This document shows, one piece after another, positions 17,256 through 25,821 of a stretch of 64,000 bases of DNA. The notes under the pieces were generated by a model that saw only the letters and a program-made list of their open reading frames with translations, did not search any database and was not told the DNA's origin. The DNA lies in contig NZ_VLLB01000002.1 in assembly GCF_007830455.1 (NCBI RefSeq), positions 1-64,000 on the forward strand, in the 5' to 3' direction. This DNA comes from Pseudoduganella lurida. Lineage in GTDB: Bacteria; Pseudomonadota; Gammaproteobacteria; Burkholderiales; Burkholderiaceae_D. Position numbers and translations under genes: made by a program. How positions within the stretch are numbered: position 1 is the first letter of the stretch; every line of letters starts with the position of its first letter.

Positions 17256-17299
17256 CGCACCGGTGCGATACCGATGCGATACCGATGGGATAGCGGTGC
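17256..17299. repeat. 11-bp tandem repeats upstream of topoisomerase IB
   Basis: Four adjoining 11-bp units lie at 17256, 17267, 17278 and 17289. The second and third are GATACCGATGC with one difference, and the outer two are diverged. The array is in the divergent promoter region of topoisomerase IB and a DUF481 gene. Confidence 0.75.
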
Positions 17300-17384
17300 G
17301 CCGTGCGGGCGCCGCCGGGTCCGCTGGGGTACAATGTCGCCTCTACTGTTTTCACACGGCGTACTCCGCCCCAACAGTCAGCCT

Positions 17385-18131
17385 ATGAACTCCAAGCATC
17401 TACTCATCACCGCGCTCGCCCTCGGGCATGGCGCCGCGTTCGCCGCCGACACCTTCGAAGAACGCACCTGGAACACCTCCGCCGAGCTGGGCGCGATCAG
17501 CACCAGCGGCAATACCACCGGCACCTCCATCACTGGCAAGATCGATGCCCGGCAGGAGCTGGAGGACTGGAGCAACCAGTACATCCTCAGCGGCTTCTTC
17601 AAGGAAGACCAGACGCACGACGACGACGGCCAGAAGGCCTACGTGCGCTCGGCGGAACGCTTTGCGCTGTCCGCCAAGGCCGCGTACAAGCTGATGAACG
17701 AAGGCTCGCGCCTGTACTTCCTGGGCTCGCACGTGAACGACCGCTTCGGCGCCTACACGCGCTATTCGTCCGTATCGATCGGTCACGGCCGGCAGCTGTA
17801 CCGCACCCCCACCAAGCTGGTCGAGGTGGAAGTCGGCCCCGGCTACTTCTCCGGCACCCGTTCCACGGGCGAGGAAGAAGACGGCATGACGGTGCGCGGC
17901 GCCGCCAACGTGCGCTGGCAGATCAGCCCGTCGGCGTCGTTCTCGCAGTCGGTGGCCGTGGAACGGGGCACGTCGAACGTGCACTCGACGGCCGAGACGG
18001 CACTGTCCACCAAGATCAACGGCACCATGCAGATGAAGGCCGCGTTCAGCGCCCGCAGCGACTCCAACGTCCCCGAGGACAAGAAGAACACGGATACCCA
18101 GACCTCCGTGACGCTGGTGTATTCCTTCTAG
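17385..18131 (+). CDS. DUF481 (YdiY-like) outer-membrane protein
   Basis: This 248-residue secreted protein has a signal peptide (residues 1-20, AAFAAD). The body is rich in alternating polar and aromatic residues, starting with the DUF481 opening segment (WNTSAELGAISTSGNTTGTS). It ends in TLVYSF, as in outer-membrane beta-barrels. The family is widespread, but its role is unclear (YdiY is acid-induced in E. coli). The ATG at 17385 gives a proper signal peptide, and the open frame extends upstream without support. No strong ribosome-binding site is visible. Confidence 0.85.
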   Translation: MNSKHLLITALALGHGAAFAADTFEERTWNTSAELGAISTSGNTTGTSITGKIDARQELEDWSNQYILSGFFKEDQTHDDDGQKAYVRSAERFALSAKAAYKLMNEGSRLYFLGSHVNDRFGAYTRYSSVSIGHGRQLYRTPTKLVEVEVGPGYFSGTRSTGEEEDGMTVRGAANVRWQISPSASFSQSVAVERGTSNVHSTAETALSTKINGTMQMKAAFSARSDSNVPEDKKNTDTQTSVTLVYSF

Positions 18132-18148
18132 CCCTCTAATGTCCAGCT

Positions 18149-18177
18149 CGTGTCATGGTGCCAGGCACCGTGACACG
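18149..18177. repeat. Palindromic element with GGTGCC core
   Basis: A 29-bp near-perfect palindrome has core GGTGCCAGGCACC flanked by TGTC and GACA. It lies between the convergent DUF481 and oxidase-associated genes. A copy with the same core and outer tetranucleotides is at 23572-23600. It may be an interspersed hairpin that also acts as a terminator. Confidence 0.6.
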
Positions 18178-18276
18178 AACGCGGCAGTAATGGCGTCCGG
18201 CCGTATCGGGGTGTCTGGAAGAAGTGCGACCCCGCATGGCTGCGCCCTTGCCGCGGCAAGGTACTCCAGTAGCTCT

Positions 18277-18579
18277 TCAGCAGTGTTCCAGCAAGACCAG
18301 CGGCAACGCGCCCCAGCCGATGCCGATGACGGCCAGCAGCGCGCTGGCGCCTTCGGCCAGCGGCAGCATCCCTTCGCTGGCCGTTCCCTCGCGGCGGCAG
18401 GCCCGCCACAGCAGCCAGAGGGCGGCAGCCAGCGCCAGCACGGTCGCGATACCCAGCACCAGCCACGTCCCCCTGCCGCACTGCGCGGCCGAATACAGGT
18501 AGCAGAAGAAGAAGTGCGCCGCCCACAGCACCAGCGGCGCCGTGCCGCGCCACAGTTTCACGAAGAAGCCGTCACCCAT
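18277..18579 (-). CDS. Small membrane protein of the oxidase operon
   Basis: This 100-residue protein has three hydrophobic stretches and short polar loops. No domain is recognised. The ATG at 18579 follows AAGGAG and lies 10 bp after the stop of the fused CoxA/CoxC gene. Its place at the end of the oxidase operon suggests an accessory subunit or assembly factor of the oxidase, as small membrane proteins often accompany caa3-type oxidases. Confidence 0.7.
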   Translation of the reverse strand: MGDGFFVKLWRGTAPLVLWAAHFFFCYLYSAAQCGRGTWLVLGIATVLALAAALWLLWRACRREGTASEGMLPLAEGASALLAVIGIGWGALPLVLLEHC

Positions 18580-18589
18580 CGTCCTCTCC

Positions 18590-21106
18590 TTACGCCATCA
18601 GCCGCGGCCACACGTGCACGGCAGCGGCGATGATGGCGCCCTGCAGCACCGTGTAGTACCAGATCAGCGCGGCGTTATCGAGCGAGCCGCGGCTGTGCGG
18701 CGTCAGGTGGCGGCACAGCGAGCGGGCGATTACCCAGCCGGCGGCGGCCGTGCACAGCAGCAGGTGCATGCCCTGGTAGGCCAGCATCGTCGCCACTGCC
18801 GCGCCCCAGGCGTTGCGCACCGGGTTCAGGCCGCCGGCGATCTGCCCCGTCAGCTCCAGCGCGAAGCCGCCGATGCCGAGCGCGATGGCCAGCGCGAGGG
18901 CCCAGCGCAGCACGCCCTGCCCGCCTTCCAGCGGACGGCGCCGCGCCAGCGCGACCAGGCCCGCGCTGGCCAGCAGCAGCCCCGTCGCCAGCACCGGCCG
19001 CCATGGATCGGGCAGCCGCATGCCGGGCGGCGGACAGATCTCCATCCGCATCGACACGTGCACATAGGCGTACAGGAACGACAGGAAGATGCCCAGGTCG
19101 ACGATCAGCATGATCACGGTGGCCCACCATGAGTGGCTGGCCGTGCCGCTGGCACCGACCGGCAGCGTGACGTCGTCCGCCACCCTGGCGATGCGCAGCG
19201 GCTGCGGGCGGTCCGACTCCCACAGCCACATCAGCAGCGTGACGATGGCCACGGCGCCGCACAGCCAGGCCGACACCGTGAACTTCGCCGTCGACAGCAG
19301 GAAGAAGCCGGCGGTGCCGGCGGCGCAGACGAAGGGCAGCCAGCTGTCCGTCGGTAGCACCAGCAGGTAGCGCGGCTTCGCATCGACGGGCGTGGTGACG
19401 ATCGTCTCGCGCTTGCCCGTCGCCGTGTTGGGCAACCAGTGCGCGCCCTCTTCCACCTCGCGCGCCAGCGCCGGGTGGTCCCACAGCGGATCGTTCGATT
19501 CCACCTGCGGGATGCTGCGCACGCCGTAGCAGTCGTTCGGCAGCCATTCCAGCGTGCCCGCGTTCCACGGATTCCCGGGCTCCTTTTCAGGCCGCAGCAG
19601 CGACCGGATCATCCCGTGGAAGAACAGCAGCACGCCGGCGGCGAACACGAACGAGCCCACCGTCGAGAGCATGTTGAGCAGTTCCCAGCCCAGGCCCGAC
19701 GGATACGTGTAGACGCGCCGCGGCATGCCCAGCAGCCCGGTGAGATGCATCGGGAAGAACGCCAGGTTGAAGCCGCCGAACATCAGCCCGAACGACCAGG
19801 TGGCGCAGCGCGTGTCGATGACATGCCCCTTCACCAGCGGCAGCCAGTAGCACAGCGCCGCGAACATGGGGAACACCATCCCGCCGATCAGCACGTAGTG
19901 GAAGTGCGCGACGATGAAATAACTGTCGTGCACCTGCCAGTCGAACGGCACCACGGCCACCATCACGCCCGTCAGCCCGCCCAGCACGAAGATGAACAGG
20001 AAGCCGAGCAGGAACAGCGCCGGCGGCGTGAGCCGCATGCGGCCTTTCCACATCGTGCCCAGCCAGGCGAACAGCTGGATCGCCGTCGGCACGGCCACCG
20101 CCATGCTGGCCGCCGACGTGAAGCCCGCTTCCAGCGTGCCGATGCCCGCCGTGAACATGTGGTGGGCCCACAGCCCGAAGCTGAAGAAGCCCACGCCCAC
20201 CACGGCGACGATGACGGCGCGCCGCCCCACCAGCCCCGTGCCGGCGATCGTGGGAATCATCGTCGACACCATGCCGGCCGCCGGCAGGAAGATGATGTAC
20301 ACCTCCGGATGGCCGAAGAACCAGAACAGGTGCTGCCACAGGATCGGGTCGCCACCCCGCTCGGCGATGAAGAACGGCCAGTCGAACGCCCGCTCCAGTT
20401 CGAGGAGCGCGGTGCCCGCGATCACGGCGGGGAAGGCAAACACGATCATCACGCCGACGACCAGCATCGCCCACGCGTACACCGGCATGCGCGACAGCGT
20501 CATGCCGGGCGCGCGGGTGAACAGGATGCCGACGATCAGCTCGATCGCGCCGGCGATCGCCGAGATCTCGATGAAGCCGATGCCCAGCAGCCAGAAGTCG
20601 GCGTTCAGGCCCGGCGAATACGCCTTGCCCGTCAACGGGGGATACATGAACCAGCCGCCATCCGGCGCCAGGCCCACGAACAGCGTGCAGAAGAAACCGA
20701 GACCGCCCAGCGCATAGGCCCAGAACGCGTAGGCCGACAGCCGCGGGAACGGCAGGTCGCGCGCGCCCAGCATGTTGGGCAGCAGGTAGACGGCGATCGC
20801 CTCCACGACGGGGATCGCGAACAGGAACATCATCACGGTGCCGTGCATCGTGAACACCTGGTTGTAGGTGGCGGCGGACAGCAGCGTGTTGTCCGGCACG
20901 GCCAGCTGGGCGCGGATCATCAGCCCCAGCACGCCGGCCAGCAGGAAGAACAGCAGCGACGTGCCGATGTACAGCAGGCCGACCGTCGTGTTGTTCACGG
21001 CCGAGAACACGCGCCAGCCGGTGGGCGTGCGCCAGACGTCCTCGAGCTGCTTCAGCTCCTCGGGCGGGCGTGGTGTCGTGCTGGGGAGTCTGTGCATGGC
21101 GGTCAT
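18590..21106 (-). CDS. Cytochrome c oxidase, fused subunits I and III
   Basis: In this 838-residue protein the first about 540 residues are a heme-copper oxidase subunit I. Visible are the heme ligand in FTMHGTVMMF, the CuB site with the cross-linked His-Tyr (GHPEVYIIFLP), the HHMFTAGI pair and the HFHYVLIGG helix. The remainder resembles subunit III, with six or so hydrophobic segments. Such I/III fusions are known. The protein reduces oxygen and pumps protons in the inner membrane. The start ATG at 21106 overlaps the CoxB stop (ATGA). An in-frame extension upstream merely shadows CoxB. Confidence 0.93.
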   Translation of the reverse strand: MTAMHRLPSTTPRPPEELKQLEDVWRTPTGWRVFSAVNNTTVGLLYIGTSLLFFLLAGVLGLMIRAQLAVPDNTLLSAATYNQVFTMHGTVMMFLFAIPVVEAIAVYLLPNMLGARDLPFPRLSAYAFWAYALGGLGFFCTLFVGLAPDGGWFMYPPLTGKAYSPGLNADFWLLGIGFIEISAIAGAIELIVGILFTRAPGMTLSRMPVYAWAMLVVGVMIVFAFPAVIAGTALLELERAFDWPFFIAERGGDPILWQHLFWFFGHPEVYIIFLPAAGMVSTMIPTIAGTGLVGRRAVIVAVVGVGFFSFGLWAHHMFTAGIGTLEAGFTSAASMAVAVPTAIQLFAWLGTMWKGRMRLTPPALFLLGFLFIFVLGGLTGVMVAVVPFDWQVHDSYFIVAHFHYVLIGGMVFPMFAALCYWLPLVKGHVIDTRCATWSFGLMFGGFNLAFFPMHLTGLLGMPRRVYTYPSGLGWELLNMLSTVGSFVFAAGVLLFFHGMIRSLLRPEKEPGNPWNAGTLEWLPNDCYGVRSIPQVESNDPLWDHPALAREVEEGAHWLPNTATGKRETIVTTPVDAKPRYLLVLPTDSWLPFVCAAGTAGFFLLSTAKFTVSAWLCGAVAIVTLLMWLWESDRPQPLRIARVADDVTLPVGASGTASHSWWATVIMLIVDLGIFLSFLYAYVHVSMRMEICPPPGMRLPDPWRPVLATGLLLASAGLVALARRRPLEGGQGVLRWALALAIALGIGGFALELTGQIAGGLNPVRNAWGAAVATMLAYQGMHLLLCTAAAGWVIARSLCRHLTPHSRGSLDNAALIWYYTVLQGAIIAAAVHVWPRLMA

Positions 21107-22059
21107 TTCAGCGACGCCAGCCAGTCGGCCATCGCGCGCAGGTCGGCGCCGGCGAGGCCGGTGGCGGCGGGCATGCGCACCCCGGGCTTGACGGCCTGCG
21201 GATCGGCGATCCAGCCGGCCAGCGTGCCCTGGTGGGTGGGCATGGTGCCGGCAGCCAGGTACAGGCGGCTGCCGACGTGGGTGAGGTCCGGCCCGCCGCT
21301 GCCGCCTTCGGCCACGCCGCGCACGGTGTGGCAGGCCTGGCAGCGGCGCTCCAGGAAGGCCTGCCGGCCGCGCAGCAGCTGCGGGGATGCCGGTTCGGGT
21401 GCGGGCTGCGCCTGCGCCGTCAACCACGTGTCGAATTCGGCGGGCGGCTGCGCCACCACGTGCAGCGCCATCTTCGCATGCTGCTGGCCGCAGAATTCGG
21501 CGCACTGGCCGCGCCAGATGCCGGGCCGTTCTGCGCGGATGTTCAGGCCATGCACGCGGCCCGGCACCATGTCCACCTTGCCGGCCAGCGCGGGCACCCA
21601 GAAGGAGTGGATGACGTCGCTCGTCGTCAGGCCCAGGTAGACGGCGCGGCCGGCCGGAATGCGGATCTCGTTGGCCAGCACGATGTCGCGGCCGGTCGCC
21701 GGGTCCGTGTAGCGCACCTCCCACCACCACATCTTGGCGGTCACGGCGATGCGCAGCGCATCCTGCGATGAAGGCTGTGTGAGCCGCGACGTGCTGACGA
21801 GGCTCCACAGCAGCAGCGCCGTCAGCACCACCAGCGGGAACACCAGCCCGCCGCCGATGATCCACACGCGGTTGCGCACCGGCTTGCGGGCACGCAGTGC
21901 GCGGAACACCAGCCACATGACGGCAACCAGGATGACGGTCGCGCCCACCGTCATCACCCAGCCCAGCTGGTGGATGACGGCGGCATCCGGACCGGCCGGA
22001 GATAGAGCGGACTGCAGGACCGACTGCAGGGCGGGCGGCGGCAACGCTTCTGCCGTCAT
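21103..22059 (-). CDS. coxB: Cytochrome c oxidase subunit II with fused cytochrome c
   Basis: This 318-residue protein has two N-terminal transmembrane segments, a cupredoxin domain with a complete CuA site (CAEFCGQQHAKM, together with an upstream His), and a C-terminal class I cytochrome c with CQACH and a distal Met. This is the caa3 arrangement: an electron enters through the heme c and passes to CuA. The ATG at 22059 overlaps the stop of the lipoprotein cytochrome gene (ATGA), and its own stop overlaps the subunit I gene. It has no N-terminal cleavable signal of Sec type I, which fits the two-helix anchor. Confidence 0.92.
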   Translation of the reverse strand: MTAEALPPPALQSVLQSALSPAGPDAAVIHQLGWVMTVGATVILVAVMWLVFRALRARKPVRNRVWIIGGGLVFPLVVLTALLLWSLVSTSRLTQPSSQDALRIAVTAKMWWWEVRYTDPATGRDIVLANEIRIPAGRAVYLGLTTSDVIHSFWVPALAGKVDMVPGRVHGLNIRAERPGIWRGQCAEFCGQQHAKMALHVVAQPPAEFDTWLTAQAQPAPEPASPQLLRGRQAFLERRCQACHTVRGVAEGGSGGPDLTHVGSRLYLAAGTMPTHQGTLAGWIADPQAVKPGVRMPAATGLAGADLRAMADWLASLK

Positions 22060-22451
22060 CGCAGGGTGTACAGGTAGGCCGCCATGTGGCGCGCATCTTC
22101 CGGCGAGACGCCCAGGTTCGGCATCAGCGTGCCCGGCTTGACGGCCGGCGGATCGACGATCCAGCGCACCAGCGGATCGGGGTAGTTCGGCAGGCGGCCG
22201 GCGACATAGCTCTGGATGCCGAAATGCTCGAGCGGCGGTCCCGCCGTGCTGCGCGCCGCCTCGACACCGGGGATCGTGTGGCACGCGCCGCACTGGAACT
22301 GCACCAGCAGCTGCTTGCCGCGCGCGACATCGCCGCCGGCCACGCGCTGCACGGGCGGTTCATCCTTGCCGCAGCCGGCCAGCATCAGGGTGGAAATGAG
22401 GAGCAGCGCGCAGCAGGCCGCATGCACCGGACGTTGTTCTGTAGCGCGCAC
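22056..22451 (-). CDS. Lipoprotein c-type cytochrome
   Basis: This 131-residue protein has a lipobox LAGC around residue 25 and one heme c site, CGACH, with a distal Met in LMPNLGV. It is the first gene of the caa3 operon and could feed electrons to CoxB. The GTG at 22451 gives a proper lipoprotein signal and has GGAAGAG just upstream. A longer start is possible. The heme domain is clearly related to the second heme domain of the divergent diheme cytochrome, sharing the patterns IPGV, GPPL, YVAG.LPN and MPNLGV. Confidence 0.78.
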   Translation of the reverse strand: MRATEQRPVHAACCALLLISTLMLAGCGKDEPPVQRVAGGDVARGKQLLVQFQCGACHTIPGVEAARSTAGPPLEHFGIQSYVAGRLPNYPDPLVRWIVDPPAVKPGTLMPNLGVSPEDARHMAAYLYTLR

Positions 22452-22586
22452 GCACTCTTCCTGCAGGAACCGGGGGAATCCATATAATACAAGAAACAAT
22501 ATGATCCTTTTTTCAACGGTGCGCGCGGCCGGCTGCGGCATCATGGCGCATCGCCACGACATGGCATGGCCACGCATGAACCACGA

Positions 22587-22628
22587 TTCACGACCCTGAC
22601 TTCACGCCCCTGACTTCACACCCCTGAC
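22587..22628. repeat. 14-bp tandem repeats, three copies
   Basis: The copies at 22587, 22601 and 22615 read TTCACGCCCCTGAC with one or two differences. They end six bases before the diheme cytochrome start at 22635, so they occupy the place of its leader and ribosome-binding site. This may affect translation or reflect repeat expansion. Confidence 0.7.
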
Positions 22629-22634
22629 TGCTGC

Positions 22635-23498
22635 ATGACTTCCAACCGCTTCCGCCTCATCGCCAAGACCGCCGCCGCCACCACCTGCGTGCTGGGCGCC
22701 GGCGCCGCCCTGGTGGGCTACACCGTGATGGAGGCCGGCTGGTACAACGTGGCCGCCACCCGCACCCATTTCCAGTTCGTCCACACGCTGCTCGAGAAGG
22801 GCCTGAAGGAATCGGTGCGGTTCCACGCGCGCGACATCCCCGACCCGCCGTCCCTGCCGGCCGCCCGGGCCGACGCGCAGGTCCGCATCGGCGCGCGCCT
22901 GTATGGCCAGCACTGCCAGCAGTGCCACGGCGGCCCCGGCGTGGCGCCCGATCCGATCGGCCGCAGCACGCAGCCCGTACCCGGCCCGCTGGTGGATGCG
23001 GCGCGGCGCTGGCGGCCGGCGGAGCTGTACTGGATCACGCGCCACGGCATCAAGATGGCCGGCATGCCGGCCTGGGAATTTCATTTGACAGACCAGGAAC
23101 TGTGGTCGCTGACCGCCTTCCTGGGGCGCATGCCGACCCTGACCGCGGCCGACTACAAGGCGCAGGTGGCGAATGTGGAGGAAGGCCTGACGCCGGCGCC
23201 CGCCCTGCCGCCCGCGCCCCAGCCGGATCTCGAACGGGGCCGCACGGCGCTCGCCCAGTACGCCTGCCACGCCTGCCACAAGATCCCCGGCGTGACGGGG
23301 CCGGACACCTCGGTCGGCCCGCCGCTGAAGGGACTCGGCCAGCGCAAGTATGTCGCCGGCATGCTGCCGAACACGCCGGACAACCTGGTGCACTGGATCC
23401 GCCAGCCGCAGGACATCGACCCGCAGTCGACGATGCCGAACCTGGGCGTGTCGGAACGGGATGCGCGCGACATGGCGGCTTACCTGATGACGAAGTGA
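22635..23498 (+). CDS. Diheme c-type cytochrome
   Basis: This 287-residue protein has an N-terminal uncleaved signal anchor or signal peptide (residues 8-32) and two class I cytochrome c domains: CQQCH (about 95-190) and CHACH (about 210-287), each with a downstream Met. The C-terminal domain resembles the lipoprotein cytochrome encoded divergently across 183 bp. It is probably a periplasmic electron carrier or donor to the caa3 oxidase. No clear ribosome-binding site is seen because the upstream 14-bp repeats fill that space. Confidence 0.85.
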   Translation: MTSNRFRLIAKTAAATTCVLGAGAALVGYTVMEAGWYNVAATRTHFQFVHTLLEKGLKESVRFHARDIPDPPSLPAARADAQVRIGARLYGQHCQQCHGGPGVAPDPIGRSTQPVPGPLVDAARRWRPAELYWITRHGIKMAGMPAWEFHLTDQELWSLTAFLGRMPTLTAADYKAQVANVEEGLTPAPALPPAPQPDLERGRTALAQYACHACHKIPGVTGPDTSVGPPLKGLGQRKYVAGMLPNTPDNLVHWIRQPQDIDPQSTMPNLGVSERDARDMAAYLMTK

Positions 23499-23571
23499 TG
23501 CAACCAGTGTCCTGCTGCCTGTGTGCCAGCGTTCCCGTGCCGGGCACCGAGACGCGCTGCTTCCGCGTCTG

Positions 23572-23600
23572 AATGTCCCGGTGCCTGGCACCAGGACATT
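23572..23600. repeat. Second copy of the GGTGCC-core palindrome
   Basis: A 29-bp palindrome has core GGTGCCTGGCACC, again flanked by TGTC and GACA, between the convergent diheme cytochrome and msbA genes. A partial copy with core GTGCCGGGCACC lies just before it (about 23537-23548). Confidence 0.6.
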
Positions 23601-23618
23601 GGCCGGTCCTGCTGGCGC

Positions 23619-25436
23619 TTACGTCGCCTGCTTCTGCGTCTGGTAGAGCCGCGAATACATGCCGCCCTGCGCCAGCAGGGCCTCGTGCGTGCCGCTTTCG
23701 GCGATGCGGCCACCCTGCATGACGACGATGCGGTCGGCGTTCTCGATGGTGGACAGCCGGTGCGCGATGACGACCGTGGTGCGGCCCTCCATCAGCCGCT
23801 CCAGCGCCGCCTGCACCAGGCGCTCCGATTCCGTGTCCAGCGCGCTGGTGGCCTCGTCCAGCACGAGGATCGGCGCGTCCTTGTACAGCGCGCGGGCGAT
23901 GGCCAGGCGCTGGCGCTGGCCGCCGGACAGCCGCAGGCCGTTCTCGCCCACCTGCGTGGCATAGCCCTGCGGCTGGCGCACGATGAATTCGTGGGCATGC
24001 GCGGCATGGGCGGCTGCTTCGATGCGCGCCTGGTCCGGTGCCGGGTCGCCGTAGGCGATGTTGGCGGCCAGCGTGTCATTGAACAGCACCACGTCCTGGC
24101 TGACGAGCGCGATCTGGGCGCGCAGGTCCGCCAGGCGGTAGTCGCGCACGTCGACGCCATCGAGCAGGATGCGCCCGCCCGTCACGTCGTAGAAGCGCGG
24201 CAGCAGGCTGGCCAGCGTGGTCTTGCCGCTGCCCGAACCGCCCACCAGCGCCACCGTTTCGCCGGCGCGGATGTCCAGCGACACGCCGGCCAGCGCCGGT
24301 GCGGCATCGGCCTGCACGCCGTAGGTGAAGGCCACGGCATCGAGCTCGATGCGGCCTTGCGCGCGCGCCAGCGGCTGCTTCCCGGCGTCGTCCTCGACGG
24401 GCGCATCGATCAGGCCGAACACGGATTTCGCCGCGGCCAGGCCCCGCTGCAGCGGCTCGTTGATCTTGGTGAGGTTCTTGATCGGCGACTGCATCGCCAG
24501 CAGCGCGCCCATGAAGGAGACGAAGTCGCCGGCCGACAGCTCGTTGGCCTGGGCGCGCAGCAGTGCGAAGTAGATCACCGCGGACAGCGTGGCGCCCACC
24601 AGCATCATGATGATCCCGGAATTCATCGCGGCCGTGGCGGCCTGCTTGACGGCCAGCTGGCGGTTCAGCTTGACCACCGCGCCGAAGCGCTCCTCCTCGT
24701 ACGCCTGGCCGCCGAAGATCTTCACCACGCGCTGGCCGCTGATGCTCTCGTCCAGCACGCGCGTCAGCTCGCCCATCGCGTGCTGCGCGCTTTCCGACAA
24801 CCGGCGCATGCGCCGGCCGGCAAAGGTGACCACGGCCGCCACCAGCGGCAGGAGGCTGAGGCAGAACACGGCCAGTTGCCAGTCGTAGGCAAACATCGAC
24901 ACCAGATAGCCCACGGTGGCGACCGAATCGCGCACCGCCACGTTGACGACATTCAGGCCGGCCTGCGAGACCTGGTTGGCATCGTAGGTGACGCGCGACA
25001 GCGTGGTGCCTGTCGAGGAGACGTCGAAGAAGCCGTTCGGCAGCCGCAGGATGCGCGCGAACATCCTGCCGCGCAGATCGGCCTGCACGCGGTTGCTCAG
25101 CCACGCCGAGCCGTAGTCGCCGGAAAAGCTGCTGACCATGCGCAGGATGGCCAGGGCCATGATGATGGCGGGCACTGTCCACAGTGCCGCCTGCGCCGCA
25201 TTCACCGGCACGAGGCGGTTGATCCAGCCCTGCACGGTTGCCAGCACGCCGCTGCTGGCCACCCCGCCGTGGGCGATGCCCCCCGGGCTGAGCGAATCGA
25301 CGACATTCTTCAGCTGGCTGATCAGCAGCACGTCCGTCAGCGACGCCACGGCGACTGCGCACAACGTGACGAGCAGCACGCCGTTATAAGGGGTGAATTG
25401 CCGCATCAGGCGGAAGTACAGTTGGCGGTTCGTCAC
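23619..25436 (-). CDS. msbA: MsbA-type lipid A/lipid flippase ABC transporter
   Basis: This 605-residue half-transporter has an N-terminal six-helix membrane domain (about 20-340) and a C-terminal ATPase. The ATPase contains Walker A (GGSGSGKTT), the ABC signature LSGGQRQR, Walker B (ILVLDEATSALD) and the H-loop in IAHRLST. MsbA flips lipid A-core to the periplasmic leaflet. The start is taken at GTG 25436, which fits the family N-terminus. A strong ribosome-binding site is not visible. It is transcribed alone and converges on the diheme cytochrome gene. Confidence 0.9.
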   Translation of the reverse strand: MTNRQLYFRLMRQFTPYNGVLLVTLCAVAVASLTDVLLISQLKNVVDSLSPGGIAHGGVASSGVLATVQGWINRLVPVNAAQAALWTVPAIIMALAILRMVSSFSGDYGSAWLSNRVQADLRGRMFARILRLPNGFFDVSSTGTTLSRVTYDANQVSQAGLNVVNVAVRDSVATVGYLVSMFAYDWQLAVFCLSLLPLVAAVVTFAGRRMRRLSESAQHAMGELTRVLDESISGQRVVKIFGGQAYEEERFGAVVKLNRQLAVKQAATAAMNSGIIMMLVGATLSAVIYFALLRAQANELSAGDFVSFMGALLAMQSPIKNLTKINEPLQRGLAAAKSVFGLIDAPVEDDAGKQPLARAQGRIELDAVAFTYGVQADAAPALAGVSLDIRAGETVALVGGSGSGKTTLASLLPRFYDVTGGRILLDGVDVRDYRLADLRAQIALVSQDVVLFNDTLAANIAYGDPAPDQARIEAAAHAAHAHEFIVRQPQGYATQVGENGLRLSGGQRQRLAIARALYKDAPILVLDEATSALDTESERLVQAALERLMEGRTTVVIAHRLSTIENADRIVVMQGGRIAESGTHEALLAQGGMYSRLYQTQKQAT

Positions 25437-25821
25437 GTCTCGGCCGGTCAGGATAAAGGCAGCATTGTACCCGCCTTCAATAGCGTACCGGCAACTCGCA
25501 TTCCTTCCCGCGCTTCCATTCGGGACAAGGGAACGACAAATAAAGTGTTAAATCCGCCTTACCTTCCATTAATCGAAAAGTTTGTCAATATCGAAATGGC
25601 GCGCGGACAGCGCCGTACTTCGCAGCACCCCGCAAACCCGCATGGATACTGGGCTTTCACGTAGGAAACGAGTGTTGGGTTGTGTTTTCGATACGGATCA
25701 GCAAAACATTACAAATTGTAAGGGAGGCATGATCATCTCGGCAATTATTGGTCTTATACTCATCTTGCAATATGCAAAAATTTTTTGCGTCCTCTTCCAC
25801 ATTGTCAACGAAAGTGAATCA
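25437..25821. other. 385-bp intergenic region between msbA and the PEP-CTERM gene
   Basis: This is an AT-richer stretch without a supported gene. It holds the promoters of two divergent genes. A small palindrome TTACAAATTGTAA is at 25709-25721, about 100 bp before the PEP-CTERM gene. The frame running through it into the PEP-CTERM gene is not used because the signal peptide begins at 25822. Confidence 0.6.
25709..25721. promoter_or_regulatory. Short palindrome before the PEP-CTERM gene
   Basis: TTACAAATTGTAA has six-base inverted arms around one base and sits about 100 bp upstream of the start. This could be a regulator binding site, but the length is weak evidence on its own. Confidence 0.3.

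Noticed and set aside
19439..21640. Long plus-strand open frame through coxA and coxB
   Set aside because: It is antisense to the oxidase genes, with His/Gln/Arg-rich sequence and no domain.
25582..25821. N-terminal extension of the PEP-CTERM gene
   Set aside because: The open frame continues upstream, but the signal peptide starts at 25822 and the upstream part is AT-rich promoter-like sequence.
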